Positions 29,307-37,323 of a stretch of DNA of 64,000 nucleotides are shown here, one piece after another. Numbering within the stretch: position 1 is the first letter of the stretch; the number at the start of each line of letters is the position of its first letter. The DNA is taken from assembly GCA_020629715.1 (NCBI GenBank), contig JAHDCU010000003.1, positions 372,879 through 436,878 on the forward strand. Reading direction: 5' to 3'. This stretch comes from Saprospiraceae bacterium (GTDB lineage Bacteria > Bacteroidota > Bacteroidia > Chitinophagales > Saprospiraceae). The notes below the pieces were generated by a model, which ran no database searches, was not told the origin of the DNA, and saw only the letters and a program-made list of their open reading frames with translations. The translations under genes and the position numbers were made by a program.

Positions 29307-29329
29307 TAAGTTAGCTAAGGCCTAACTTA
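29307..29329 (+). promoter_or_regulatory. Perfect inverted repeat in the P450 leader
   Basis: TAAGTTAG (29307-29314) and CTAACTTA (29322-29329) are perfect 8-bp arms around CTAAGGC, 15 bp before the P450 start codon. It could be an operator for an unseen repressor or a hairpin in the leader RNA. No T tract follows, so it is not a terminator. Confidence 0.45.
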
Positions 29330-29344
29330 CAAAGAAGTAAACTC

Positions 29345-30706
29345 ATGAAAGACCGACTCCAAAAAGTCTCACAACTTCAAGTACTGCGTAACCTATTGAA
29401 GTTTGCCACTAATCCAATACCTATAATCGATGATACCTTTATTCAGTTTAAAGATGATAGCTACAGAGTGAATCTTGGAGGGATGACCAAAGCTATCATT
29501 ACCAAAAACCCAGATTTCATCAAACATATTTTGCAAAAGAGTTCTCGTAATTATCAGAAATCTATACTGCAAACGGAACATCTCGCCACTTTTATTGGTA
29601 AAGGTCTGCTGACTTCTAATGGCGAATATTGGCTCAAGCAACGTCGATTAATCCAACCGGGATTTCATAAAAAAGCATTGGACTCCTTTGTAGAGATCAT
29701 GCAAGTCGAAGTAGAACGATATGTTGATCGACTGAAAAAGCGAGTTCACTCGGGAGAGCAAGAGGTCATAATGCTGAAAGAGATGTCATATCTTACCTTA
29801 CGTATCGTATCAAAAGCACTGTTTAGTGTTGGCATAAATGATCATCAAATCGAACAGTTTGGTAGTAAAGTAGACCATCTACAAGAAGCGATTATCCAAA
29901 AAGTACGACAGCCTTTTTTGGCTTGGTGGCGAAAAATAAGCGGTACTGACCGAAAGAATAGCATCATTGCACAAGAGCTCTACGATCTTGTGACGGGTAT
30001 CATTCAAGACCGTAAAAGTTCCAAAGAACAACATGGCGACATATTGGATATGCTGCTTGCTGCCCGTTATGAAGACAATGGTGAAGGCATGACAGATCAA
30101 CAGCTCTTGGATGAATGTCTTGTCCTATTTGCTGCAGGGTATGAAACCACGGCTAATGCCTTGACTTGGACTTTTTATCTCATGGATCAGCATCAAGATC
30201 ATCAAGCAATCGTGCTCGATGAGATACAGAAAGCACAAATCGACCCTAATGATCGGCTGCAGACGCTTATGCAATATGACTATATACGACATGTAGTATC
30301 AGAATCTATGCGACTCTACCCTCCTGTATGGATGATCGACCGTATCGCTCTAGAACCCGATCATTTTAACGGAGTCAATATCACCACGGATGAAATTGTG
30401 AATGCCTATGTTTACGGTGTTCATCATGACCCAAAATATTGGGAAGACCCATATGAATTTCGACCCAATCGATTTGCTAGAGAAAAGCTAAAATCCATAA
30501 AAGCCTTTACCTATTTCCCGTTTGGAGGTGGACCAAGGTTGTGTATCGGGCAACAATTTGCCATGATGGAGCTTCAGCTAATCGTGTCTAGTCTATTAAA
30601 GCATTTTAAGTTTACCCTAAATGAAAAGCTACCAATCCAAGTCATACCAAGTATTACATTGAGAGCCAAAAGTGGAATAAAAATGAAGGTATCATTAAGA
30701 ACGTAG
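29345..30706 (+). CDS. Cytochrome P450
   Basis: Haem-thiolate monooxygenase of 453 residues, soluble (no N-terminal anchor). The I-helix oxygen-activation motif is AGYETT (264-269), the K-helix ExxR is E320-SM-R323, and the haem loop FPFGGGPRLCIG places the axial thiolate at Cys400. Overall resemblance is to the CYP102/CYP4-like bacterial group that acts on fatty acids or terpenoids, but the substrate cannot be read from sequence. No ferredoxin or reductase gene is adjacent. It is preceded by its own promoter element and an inverted repeat; the GNAT gene follows 26 bp later. Confidence 0.95.
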   Translation: MKDRLQKVSQLQVLRNLLKFATNPIPIIDDTFIQFKDDSYRVNLGGMTKAIITKNPDFIKHILQKSSRNYQKSILQTEHLATFIGKGLLTSNGEYWLKQRRLIQPGFHKKALDSFVEIMQVEVERYVDRLKKRVHSGEQEVIMLKEMSYLTLRIVSKALFSVGINDHQIEQFGSKVDHLQEAIIQKVRQPFLAWWRKISGTDRKNSIIAQELYDLVTGIIQDRKSSKEQHGDILDMLLAARYEDNGEGMTDQQLLDECLVLFAAGYETTANALTWTFYLMDQHQDHQAIVLDEIQKAQIDPNDRLQTLMQYDYIRHVVSESMRLYPPVWMIDRIALEPDHFNGVNITTDEIVNAYVYGVHHDPKYWEDPYEFRPNRFAREKLKSIKAFTYFPFGGGPRLCIGQQFAMMELQLIVSSLLKHFKFTLNEKLPIQVIPSITLRAKSGIKMKVSLRT

Positions 30707-30732
30707 GTTTTCATCCATAAAGTAAAAGCGAC

Positions 30733-31266
30733 ATGGAAGTACGTATAGAAACCGATAGGCTGATATTGAGATCTTTCAATGAAGACGACGTTCAAGGGAT
30801 TTTTGAACTTGATTCTGACCCTGAAGTGCATAGATATTTAGGTAATAAGCCTATAACAACCATGGATCAAGCCAAATCTATCGTAGCATACATCCTATCA
30901 CAGTATGATCAATATGGAATGGGCAGATTAGCTATAGTTAATAAGGCTACAAATGAATTTGTAGGATGGTCGGGCATCAAGTATGAAACAGAAGTCAGAA
31001 AAAATATGCCTTATTATGATATCGGATACAGGTTAAAAAGGAAGTTCTGGGGGCAAGGCATAGCTTCGGAAGCAGCACATGCATCAATAGATTATGGTTT
31101 CAATACACAAAAGCTAAAAGAAATCTATGGAGGTGCTGACATCGATAATATTGCTTCCAATAAGATCTTACAGAAAATAGGTTTGCAATGGATAGAAACT
31201 TTTGAATTTGATGGTGCACCTCATCATTGGTATGGTATCAAACGTGAGGATTTGCTTAGTAAATAA
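30733..31266 (+). CDS. GNAT family N-acetyltransferase (RimJ/RimL-like)
   Basis: A 177-residue acetyl-CoA-dependent acetyltransferase. The start METDRLILRSFNEDDV-like segment (ETDRLILRSFNEDDVQGIF), the YDIGYRLKRKFWGQGIASEA acetyl-CoA-binding loop (WGQGIASEA in place of R/Q-xx-G-x-G/A) and the later ASNKILQKIGL are typical of the RimJ/RimL group, which modifies protein N-termini or small amines. No target can be assigned. It probably shares a transcript with the P450. Confidence 0.92.
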   Translation: MEVRIETDRLILRSFNEDDVQGIFELDSDPEVHRYLGNKPITTMDQAKSIVAYILSQYDQYGMGRLAIVNKATNEFVGWSGIKYETEVRKNMPYYDIGYRLKRKFWGQGIASEAAHASIDYGFNTQKLKEIYGGADIDNIASNKILQKIGLQWIETFEFDGAPHHWYGIKREDLLSK

Positions 31267-31316
31267 GCTGAAAAGCTACCTTTATACTTCATTCATCCTA
31301 ACAACTTGAGTTATTA

Positions 31317-31364
31317 CACTGAGATACGCAGAGGTAGCACAGAGATTCACAGAGTTTCACAAGG
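31317..31364. repeat. Degenerate ~10-bp tandem repeat of the CACAGAG type
   Basis: Successive units CACTGAGATA, CGCAGAGGTA, CACAGAGATT, CACAGAGTTT and CACAAGG occupy the gap between the GNAT and fumC 3' ends. The reverse strand reads as the 'AACTCTGTGA' style intergenic repeat seen in many environmental bacterial genomes. No coding potential. Confidence 0.5.
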
Positions 31365-31397
31365 TCAACCTTCTTCAGGCAGAATCATTCAGCAACT

Positions 31398-31429
31398 GAC
31401 AACCAGTCAACTAGTCAACTAGTCAATTA
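31398..31429. repeat. Octamer tandem repeat (GTCAACTA) abutting the fumC stop
   Basis: Four units GACAACCA, GTCAACTA, GTCAACTA, GTCAATTA run directly into the fumC stop codon. A shorter version (GACAACTA, GTCCACTA; 39155-39170) abuts the dnaE stop codon in the same orientation. Confidence 0.6.
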
Positions 31430-32815
31430 CCCAATCATATCCTCAGGTCTTACCCAAGCATCAAATTCTTCAGCCGTGAGATATTTTAGTTTTAGTGCAG
31501 CATCTTTTAAAGTAGTGCCTTCTTTGTAAGCTTTCTTGGCAATTTCTGATGCTTTGTCATAGCCGATCTTAGTATTCAATGCTGTGACGAGCATCAGCGA
31601 ATTTTGTAGATTTTGCTGAATTCTTTCATAGTTTGGTTCAATACCTACAGCACAGTTATCATTAAAGCTTACACATGCATCACCAATCAATCTTGCTGAC
31701 ATCAAGAAATTGAAAATCATCATAGGCTTAAATACATTGAGCTCAAAGTGCCCTGTCATTCCACCTACATTTATGGATACATCATTACCAACTACTTGCG
31801 CCATAGCCATCGTCAATGCCTCTGCTTGAGTAGGATTCACCTTACCTGGCATAATAGAAGAACCAGGTTCGTTAGCAGGGATGATGATTTCACCTATACC
31901 GCATCTCGGGCCAGAAGCAAGCATTCTGATGTCATTCCCAATTTTCATTAGCGAAACCGCTACCGTTTTTAGAGCGCCATGTGCCTCCACAATGGCATCA
32001 TGCGCAGCCAAACCTTCAAATTTATTTCTACCCGTTATGAAAGGGTAACCGGTCGCCTTCGCTATATTTTTAGCTACTAGCTTTGCATACCCTTTAGGTG
32101 TATTAAGACCAGTACCCACTGCTGTACCTCCAAGTGCAAGCTCGGATAAATGCTTTAATGTATTTTTGATAGCTACAATACCATGATCAAGCTGAGATGC
32201 ATAACCTGATAATTCTTGACCAAGTGTAAGTGGTGTAGCATCCATAAAATGCGTACGACCTATTTTTACCACTTTTTTATACTCTTTAGACTTCGCCTTA
32301 AGTGTATCCCGTAATTTTTCAATACCCGGAATAGTCACTTCCAATAGAGTTGTATATGCAGCGATGTGCATTGCCGTCGGAAAGGTATCATTTGATGACT
32401 GTGATTTATTGACATCATCATTAGGGTGCATAGACTTTTTCTCATCCAAAAGTGATCCGCCAGCCAAAACATGAGCACGATTAGCAATGACCTCATTGAC
32501 ATTCATATTGGATTGAGTTCCGCTACCCGTTTGCCAAACCACAAGAGGAAACTGATCGTCAAGTTTACCCGCCAATATTTCTTTACAGACTTTATTGATA
32601 AGCTTGGCCTTTGATTTTGGTAAAGCTCCTAACTCCGCATTAGTATTAGCGGCTGCACCTTTCAATATCGCGAATGCTTTTATCACCTCAGTCGGCATTT
32701 GCTGACCACCTATTTTGAAGTTTTGCGTAGATCGCTGAGTCTGTGCTGCCCAGTATTTATCTGCGGGTACTTTGATATATCCTATGCTGTCTTTTTCTTT
32801 TCGGTACTTGGCCAT
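31427..32815 (-). CDS. fumC: Fumarate hydratase class II
   Basis: Iron-independent fumarase of the TCA cycle, 462 residues, homotetrameric in relatives. Signatures are [16 protein letters not shown] (substrate site), [11 protein letters not shown], the catalytic-His segment [10 protein letters not shown] (His189) and the superfamily signature [13 protein letters not shown] (318-330) with the catalytic Ser. Lysine content is high for the family but all active-site residues are intact. The stop codon lies within an octamer repeat. A perfect -7 element lies 17 bp upstream of the ATG. It is divergent from sod. Confidence 0.97.
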   Translation of the reverse strand: MAKYRKEKDSIGYIKVPADKYWAAQTQRSTQNFKIGGQQMPTEVIKAFAILKGAAANTNAELGALPKSKAKLINKVCKEILAGKLDDQFPLVVWQTGSGTQSNMNVNEVIANRAHVLAGGSLLDEKKSMHPNDDVNKSQSSNDTFPTAMHIAAYTTLLEVTIPGIEKLRDTLKAKSKEYKKVVKIGRTHFMDATPLTLGQELSGYASQLDHGIVAIKNTLKHLSELALGGTAVGTGLNTPKGYAKLVAKNIAKATGYPFITGRNKFEGLAAHDAIVEAHGALKTVAVSLMKIGNDIRMLASGPRCGIGEIIIPANEPGSSIMPGKVNPTQAEALTMAMAQVVGNDVSINVGGMTGHFELNVFKPMMIFNFLMSARLIGDACVSFNDNCAVGIEPNYERIQQNLQNSLMLVTALNTKIGYDKASEIAKKAYKEGTTLKDAALKLKYLTAEEFDAWVRPEDMIG

Positions 32816-32831
32816 GCTTGCTATTTTCGTG

Positions 32832-32839
32832 CAAAAGTA
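32832..32839 (-). promoter_or_regulatory. -7 promoter element for fumC
   Basis: On the minus strand TACTTTTG matches TAnnTTTG perfectly, 16-17 bp from the fumC ATG, implying a very short leader. The -33 position carries TGG rather than TTG. Confidence 0.45.
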
Positions 32840-32952
32840 ATTGAATTCACGATTATAACCATCTCAGCATATTGTGGTTTTGATAATCGAACATATTCCC
32901 GTTACTCTCGTTATCTTTATACAAGCTTTTATCACTAAAAACAAAAATCAAT

Positions 32953-33564
32953 ATGGCTTTTACGCTACCAGAATTAGGATATGCATACGATGCACTCGAG
33001 CCCAACATAGATGCACGTACTATGGAAATTCACCATACTAAACACCACAATGGTTACACCAACAAACTGAATGCTGCTATCGAAGGCACAGATTTAGAAG
33101 GTAAATCAATCGAAGAAATCCTAGGAAATCTAGACATGAATAATGGTGCTGTCAGAAATAACGGCGGTGGATATTACAATCACTGTTTATTTTGGGAAGT
33201 TCTTAACCCGAATGATCGAGGTAGATTAAGTGGACCACTCAAAGATGCAGTAGATGCTGCCTATGGATCGAAAGACGCTATGCTAGAAGCTTTTGCCAAA
33301 GCAGCAGCTACTCGATTTGGTAGTGGATGGGCATGGCTATGTGTTCATGAGGATGGCAAAGTAGAAGTATGTTCTAGTGCCAATCAAGATAACCCTCTCA
33401 TGCCAGGTATAGGATGCGGAGGAACTCCAATACTAGGCATCGATGTATGGGAGCATGCTTACTATCTCAATTATCAGAACAGAAGGCCCGATTACGTACA
33501 TGCATTTATCAAATCTATCAACTGGAATGTAGTTGAAAAGAAATATGAAGCTTTGGTAAAGTAA
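32953..33564 (+). CDS. sodA: Superoxide dismutase, Mn-type
   Basis: Converts superoxide to oxygen and hydrogen peroxide. The 203 residues include the first metal His27 in [12 protein letters not shown], the second in NHCLFWEVL and the Asp/His pair in [11 protein letters not shown]. The residues that separate Mn from Fe forms point to Mn: [10 protein letters not shown] (Gly before NH, LFW rather than FYW) and the Gln in [10 protein letters not shown]. The strong terminator that follows indicates a single-gene unit. There is no signal peptide, so it acts in the cytoplasm. Confidence 0.95.
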   Translation: MAFTLPELGYAYDALEPNIDARTMEIHHTKHHNGYTNKLNAAIEGTDLEGKSIEEILGNLDMNNGAVRNNGGGYYNHCLFWEVLNPNDRGRLSGPLKDAVDAAYGSKDAMLEAFAKAAATRFGSGWAWLCVHEDGKVEVCSSANQDNPLMPGIGCGGTPILGIDVWEHAYYLNYQNRRPDYVHAFIKSINWNVVEKKYEALVK

Positions 33565-33602
33565 ACCTTGTTTACTTTACCGTTTAGAGTTTACAGTTTT
33601 TG

Positions 33603-33641
33603 AAAAGTGCTCCTCGCCTATGGCGGAGGGCACTTTTTTTT
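33603..33641 (+). terminator. Strong Rho-independent terminator after sod
   Basis: AAAAGTGCTCCTCGCC pairs with GGCGGAGGGCACTTTT around a TAT loop (one mismatch/bulge), followed by eight T. The hairpin core CGCCTATGGCG recurs in the terminator at 33894-33930. Confidence 0.9.
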
Positions 33642-33796
33642 GTTTACCGATGCAGCGAGGTAAAGTGGCATAATTATTGACATATTATAAATATATGTAA
33701 TACGTAATAATTTTATATAATGTCGCCTAATAGCGCCAACAAACTTGATTCTTAATACGTTTTACCGTAACTTATATTCAACCAAATTTTAATCCT

Positions 33797-33865
33797 ATGA
33801 TCATTTTCACAATCGCTCTTATGGTGTTCATCATCTTTGGTGACTCCATCGTAAAAAGAGCATGA
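33797..33865 (+). CDS. Candidate 22-residue membrane peptide
   Basis: ATG at 33797 opens a 22-codon frame whose first 14 residues (MIIFTIALMVFIIF) are almost wholly hydrophobic, followed by GDSIVKRA with a positively charged C-terminal end. That is the layout of a single-span small membrane protein, or of a type I toxin-like or regulatory peptide. A possible promoter lies just upstream and a strong terminator 29 bp downstream, so the unit looks self-contained. There is no homologue I recognise. Chance cannot be excluded in sequence this short. Confidence 0.35.
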   Translation: MIIFTIALMVFIIFGDSIVKRA

Positions 33866-33893
33866 CCTGAGAACCGATCCTGAATGAGTAATG

Positions 33894-33930
33894 ATCCTCA
33901 TCCGCCTATGGCGAGATGGGGATTTTTTTT
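33894..33930 (+). terminator. Rho-independent terminator
   Basis: ATCCTCATC+CGCC pairs with GGCG+GATGGGGAT (one bulged A, one T-G pair) around TAT, followed by T8. It ends the short unit at 33.8 kb before the blaI-like promoter. Confidence 0.85.
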
Positions 33931-33964
33931 GAAATTGATTCTCACAACGAACATTAAGTTCCAC

Positions 33965-33998
33965 AACTAATATTTAGTTTATTAACTATATTTTAGTT
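33965..33998 (+). promoter_or_regulatory. Twin operator-like dyads AACTA-N5-TAGTT before the blaI-like gene
   Basis: Two perfect 15-bp dyads, AACTAATATTTAGTT (33965-33979) and AACTATATTTTAGTT (33984-33998), are centred 19 bp apart. They abut the -7 element TATACTTG (33998-34005). BlaI/MecI/CopY repressors bind paired dyads overlapping their own promoter, so these are probably the self-regulatory operators. Confidence 0.65.
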
Positions 33999-34005
33999 AT
34001 ACTTG
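33998..34005 (+). promoter_or_regulatory. -7 promoter element of the blaI/blaR1-like operon
   Basis: TATACTTG, a one-mismatch TAnnTTTG, touches the second dyad and lies 16 bp before the ATG, so repressor bound to the dyads would block it. Confidence 0.45.
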
Positions 34006-34021
34006 TATCAAACTTGTTGAT

Positions 34022-34381
34022 ATGAACTTAAAACTTACCCACCGCGAAGAGCAAATCATGAGAATATTATGGAAGCTAAAAAAGGCTTTTGTCAAAGAAA
34101 TTATTGAAGAGCTTCCAGATCCTAAACCACCTTATAATACAGTCTCATCCATCGTAAGAAAACTAGAAAAAGAAGGACACATTGCTTACGAATCTTTTGG
34201 AAAGACCCATCGCTACTACCCTACTTTAGCCGAATCAGAGTTCAAGAAAACTACACTGAAATCTATTATTAAAAACTATTTCCAGGGATCACCACAAGCT
34301 TTACTTTCCTACTTTATCGAAGAAGAAGAGCTAAGCCAGGAAGAAATCAAAAACCTATTAGCCAATTTTAATCAAGACTAG
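34022..34381 (+). CDS. BlaI/MecI/CopY family transcriptional repressor
   Basis: A 119-residue winged-helix repressor. The N-terminal domain (LTHREEQIMRILWKLKKAFV...PPYNTVSSIVRKLEKEGHI, 5-60) is diagnostic: the WKLKKAFVKEI and NTVSSIVRKL helices form the HTH. The C-terminal half forms the dimerisation helices, where relatives are cut by the partner protease to release DNA. The gene lies 5 bp before the M56-type sensor and behind two dyads likely to be its own operators. No beta-lactamase gene is nearby, so the regulated function is unknown. Confidence 0.93.
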   Translation: MNLKLTHREEQIMRILWKLKKAFVKEIIEELPDPKPPYNTVSSIVRKLEKEGHIAYESFGKTHRYYPTLAESEFKKTTLKSIIKNYFQGSPQALLSYFIEEEELSQEEIKNLLANFNQD

Positions 34382-34386
34382 TTGTT

Positions 34387-37254
34387 ATGCACTTTAATCT
34401 ACCACAATATCTGATCGAGTCCAGCTTTTGCTTGGCGGTGTTTTATATATTTTATCATTTGTTATTGCGAAAGGATACTCACTTTCAACTTAATCGAATA
34501 TATCTTATAATAACGGCCTTATTTGCCTTATCTATTCCGCTACTGCATATTTCACTTGCCAGTCCTGCGGGGGTTGTTAATCAATACGATTACACATTTA
34601 TACCCGTACTTGAGTACATTCATCTCTCGCAGAATCAAATCTATGAAGCCGTAGAATCACCGAGTAGATTTATCATCTCAGTTGGTGATCTTATCCGTAT
34701 CCTATACGGAATAGGTGTTTTACTTATGGCGTATCGGCTGGTCGATAGTTTGACAAGCATATGGCGACTGATAAGAGCAGGACAAAAACAAAAACTTGAC
34801 CACAGCACAGTAGTTACAGGACTCAAGGATATACCCGCATCTTCATTTTTTGGATATATCTTTTGGAATCAGAGAGATGATGAGCAATCAGAAGTCCGAA
34901 AGGCTATATTTCAACATGAGTTAGTACATGTACGTCAGTGGCATAGCCTCGATGTCATCATCATGGAGATGATGGTCATTGTCAAGTGGTTTAATCCACT
35001 GATCTATCTATTTAGACGACATCTCAGGCTTACCCATGAGTATATTGCCGATGCTTATGTATCTGGACAATTAGGCAGCCGACAATCTTATGCCACCTTA
35101 CTGTTGAGCCACTGTACAAGCATGCCCTCTTCTACATTGACACATACTTTTTATTCGAGCATCAAAGAACGAGTACTGATGCTGAGTACCTCTAATTCAA
35201 AATGGGTTTCCAAATTAAAACTCCTTCTTGTATTCCCTATCACTGTAGCGCTAGCTCTACTATTCGCTTTTGATCTATCCGAAGAGATAAGTATATATCA
35301 GCAAGGAATAGATCATATCAATCAAGGGTATGATAAGATCAGTGATACGGAGGTGGTTGCTTTTGAAGAGGACTATTATCAACAGGATATTCGATTCACC
35401 TGGGGCGATATCGATAGAATAGTTACACTTAACGAAAAGCGAAATGGTCAACTCACTTTACATCGATCAAAACTCAGTTCTTTACAACTTTCTCCTGATA
35501 TTGATGCATCTAATAAACCCAGTTTATCTTCCTACCATGTGGAAACACTCAATCGTGATGGATATACAAAATTCTATAGTAGCCAAGAATGGGAGAAATA
35601 TTTGTTAGAGGCAAAATATCCTATCGAATCTTTTGATCACTTTAACGTGTTTCTCAGTTTTTCAGATGCTAAACCCATGACCATTCGTGTAAATATATCA
35701 GATGATGCTCAAGACATGTATAAGAGCCTTAGTGTTTTTAGATGGGGTAAAATAATCTTGGGATTGAACTTATCTCCTGATTCTGATAAAGCAGTAAAAC
35801 CTGCTGATCTAAGTCATAAAGAGTTTTTATACAGCGTAAAAGAGAAACCACGATTTTATGGTCAACACCAGCATATTAAAGACTTTCAAATTTCCTTAAA
35901 TGTACCTACAGAAGATGGGAGAAAGAGCTATGAATTGGATATTACAGGTGATGATTTTATAGGACCAAATATAGAATCTCTAGATACTGGCAATATATAT
36001 ATTAATGTATTAATGGAGTCTAAAACCTCTAAATTTGAGCAGTATATCAGCTTCAAACTAGTTGAGAGTTATAATAATCTAGATCATATACGATCATTAG
36101 CTTTTGATCCAGAGTATTATAAATTCCTTACGTCAAATAGTATCAAAATATCTGATCAAATTCTTGAAGGTGAACGGTTCCCTTTTGCAACCCACAATTT
36201 TATATCAAAAGAAAAACTAGCTAATACGTTGTTTCAAAATAATTGGTCTTTTGATTTTGAAGGTAGTGGATGGCTACCTTATAGCCATAAGGAATATAAC
36301 ATTTCACTGAAGCTACGAAGGTCGTATCGATTAGAAACATTAAATCCTGATGAAAAAGCCTACGATATACCAAAAGAAATCGTGATATCTGATGATGTTT
36401 TCGGATTATCCAAAATAGAAGTAGAACAACTCAATTATATCCCTGGAAATAAAAAGAGTAAAAAGGTTCTGAGATCGTGGATTGAATCAATGGAAGATGA
36501 AGATCGGTTACAGCTTTCCATCGTACCCATCAAAAATGATGATATAGACTCACTTCAAAAAGAGAGCTTTTACTATACTTTCAATATAGGTAAACAAAAG
36601 GATAGTCCCTTCAGAAGGACAGATAAAAGCCCATATGGTAGAAAGGGTAAAAGTAATTATCAAATTATATACAGAAAGGCTGAAAAAGGTCTTGTAAAAC
36701 TAGATACTTCTTTGGCAACAAATCATAAGACCTTAGAGGTATTCAGCCAAAGTAACAACTATGAAATCTTACATATACCTGATTTCACCACAGAATATCG
36801 TGTTATCGATATGTCGGATACATATAGAAAGATAGCAGCCAGTTATATAAGTGACCCTATTATTGAGGAGTTAGATATACTATACCTTGAAGAGTACGAT
36901 AAAATAAGATTAAAAACCGAAGAAGAGGAAGAATTCACTTTTCAATGGGGCAGTATGATCTATATAGAAAATGGTGCAAGCTATAGCCGTAAAGAATTTC
37001 TAAGGTCCAGTAAAGTCAATCCAAAGTTAATAGGAGATGAACGATCATTACAGATTGTCAGAACAGACATCAAAATTACTTATCCTGATGATACTACTGA
37101 AATGATTCGGTGTGATCGTCTAAACTATAAATCGCTAAATGATAAACTAAAAGAAACTCCAGAGGGAACTTCCTTCGAATTTGACAATATCATTGTCGAT
37201 GATTTCGGTGTATGGAAACACTTCTTAGGTAGATATAAAATACAATACGAATAA
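34387..37254 (+). CDS. BlaR1/MecR1-like M56 metallopeptidase sensor with a 650-residue C-terminal extension
   Basis: A 955-residue membrane protease expected to sense a signal and cleave the adjacent BlaI-like repressor. Residues 1-300 form the M56 unit: helices near 10-27, 37-57 and 100-120, the zinc motif HELVH (177-181), the distal Glu in HEYIAD (Glu218) and a last helix near 278-297. Residues 300-955 replace the usual penicillin-binding sensor. This region is beta-rich and repetitive: segments containing F.WG followed by (H/R)KEFL.S.K..P recur (about 450-500 and 875-930), with a weaker F.WG copy near 340. Their layout, and the closing FEFDNIIVDDF, recall GldM C-terminal-type domains; this resemblance is my inference. 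There is no DD-transpeptidase SxxK motif, so a beta-lactam is not the expected ligand. Confidence 0.85.
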   Translation: MHFNLPQYLIESSFCLAVFYIFYHLLLRKDTHFQLNRIYLIITALFALSIPLLHISLASPAGVVNQYDYTFIPVLEYIHLSQNQIYEAVESPSRFIISVGDLIRILYGIGVLLMAYRLVDSLTSIWRLIRAGQKQKLDHSTVVTGLKDIPASSFFGYIFWNQRDDEQSEVRKAIFQHELVHVRQWHSLDVIIMEMMVIVKWFNPLIYLFRRHLRLTHEYIADAYVSGQLGSRQSYATLLLSHCTSMPSSTLTHTFYSSIKERVLMLSTSNSKWVSKLKLLLVFPITVALALLFAFDLSEEISIYQQGIDHINQGYDKISDTEVVAFEEDYYQQDIRFTWGDIDRIVTLNEKRNGQLTLHRSKLSSLQLSPDIDASNKPSLSSYHVETLNRDGYTKFYSSQEWEKYLLEAKYPIESFDHFNVFLSFSDAKPMTIRVNISDDAQDMYKSLSVFRWGKIILGLNLSPDSDKAVKPADLSHKEFLYSVKEKPRFYGQHQHIKDFQISLNVPTEDGRKSYELDITGDDFIGPNIESLDTGNIYINVLMESKTSKFEQYISFKLVESYNNLDHIRSLAFDPEYYKFLTSNSIKISDQILEGERFPFATHNFISKEKLANTLFQNNWSFDFEGSGWLPYSHKEYNISLKLRRSYRLETLNPDEKAYDIPKEIVISDDVFGLSKIEVEQLNYIPGNKKSKKVLRSWIESMEDEDRLQLSIVPIKNDDIDSLQKESFYYTFNIGKQKDSPFRRTDKSPYGRKGKSNYQIIYRKAEKGLVKLDTSLATNHKTLEVFSQSNNYEILHIPDFTTEYRVIDMSDTYRKIAASYISDPIIEELDILYLEEYDKIRLKTEEEEEFTFQWGSMIYIENGASYSRKEFLRSSKVNPKLIGDERSLQIVRTDIKITYPDDTTEMIRCDRLNYKSLNDKLKETPEGTSFEFDNIIVDDFGVWKHFLGRYKIQYE

Positions 37255-37285
37255 TACCCAACTCTTATAAAAGGAAGTGAATATT

Positions 37286-37314
37286 AGTCCGATCTGCTCA
37301 AGGCGGATCGGACT
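37286..37314 (+). terminator. Terminator after the blaI/blaR1-like operon
   Basis: AGTCCGATCTGC pairs with GCGGATCGGACT (one T-G pair) around TCAAG, followed by TTATTGCTTTTA. The T tract is imperfect. Confidence 0.6.
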
Positions 37315-37323
37315 TTATTGCTT

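Larger units (their letters stand above)
33565..34021. other. 457-bp intergenic region between sod and the blaI-like gene
   Basis: It holds, in order: the sod terminator (33603-33641); an AT-rich stretch with no clear signal (33650-33740); a possible promoter TTG (33745-33747)-N20-TAACTTAT (33768-33775); a 22-codon hydrophobic ORF (33797-33865); a second strong terminator (33894-33930); and the twin dyads and -7 element of the blaI-like gene (33965-34005). The promoter-ORF-terminator order suggests an independent short transcription unit. Confidence 0.5.

Noticed and set aside
34022-37254. Beta-lactam resistance module
   Set aside because: No beta-lactamase nearby and no SxxK/penicillin-binding domain in the sensor; only the repressor/protease pair architecture is shared.
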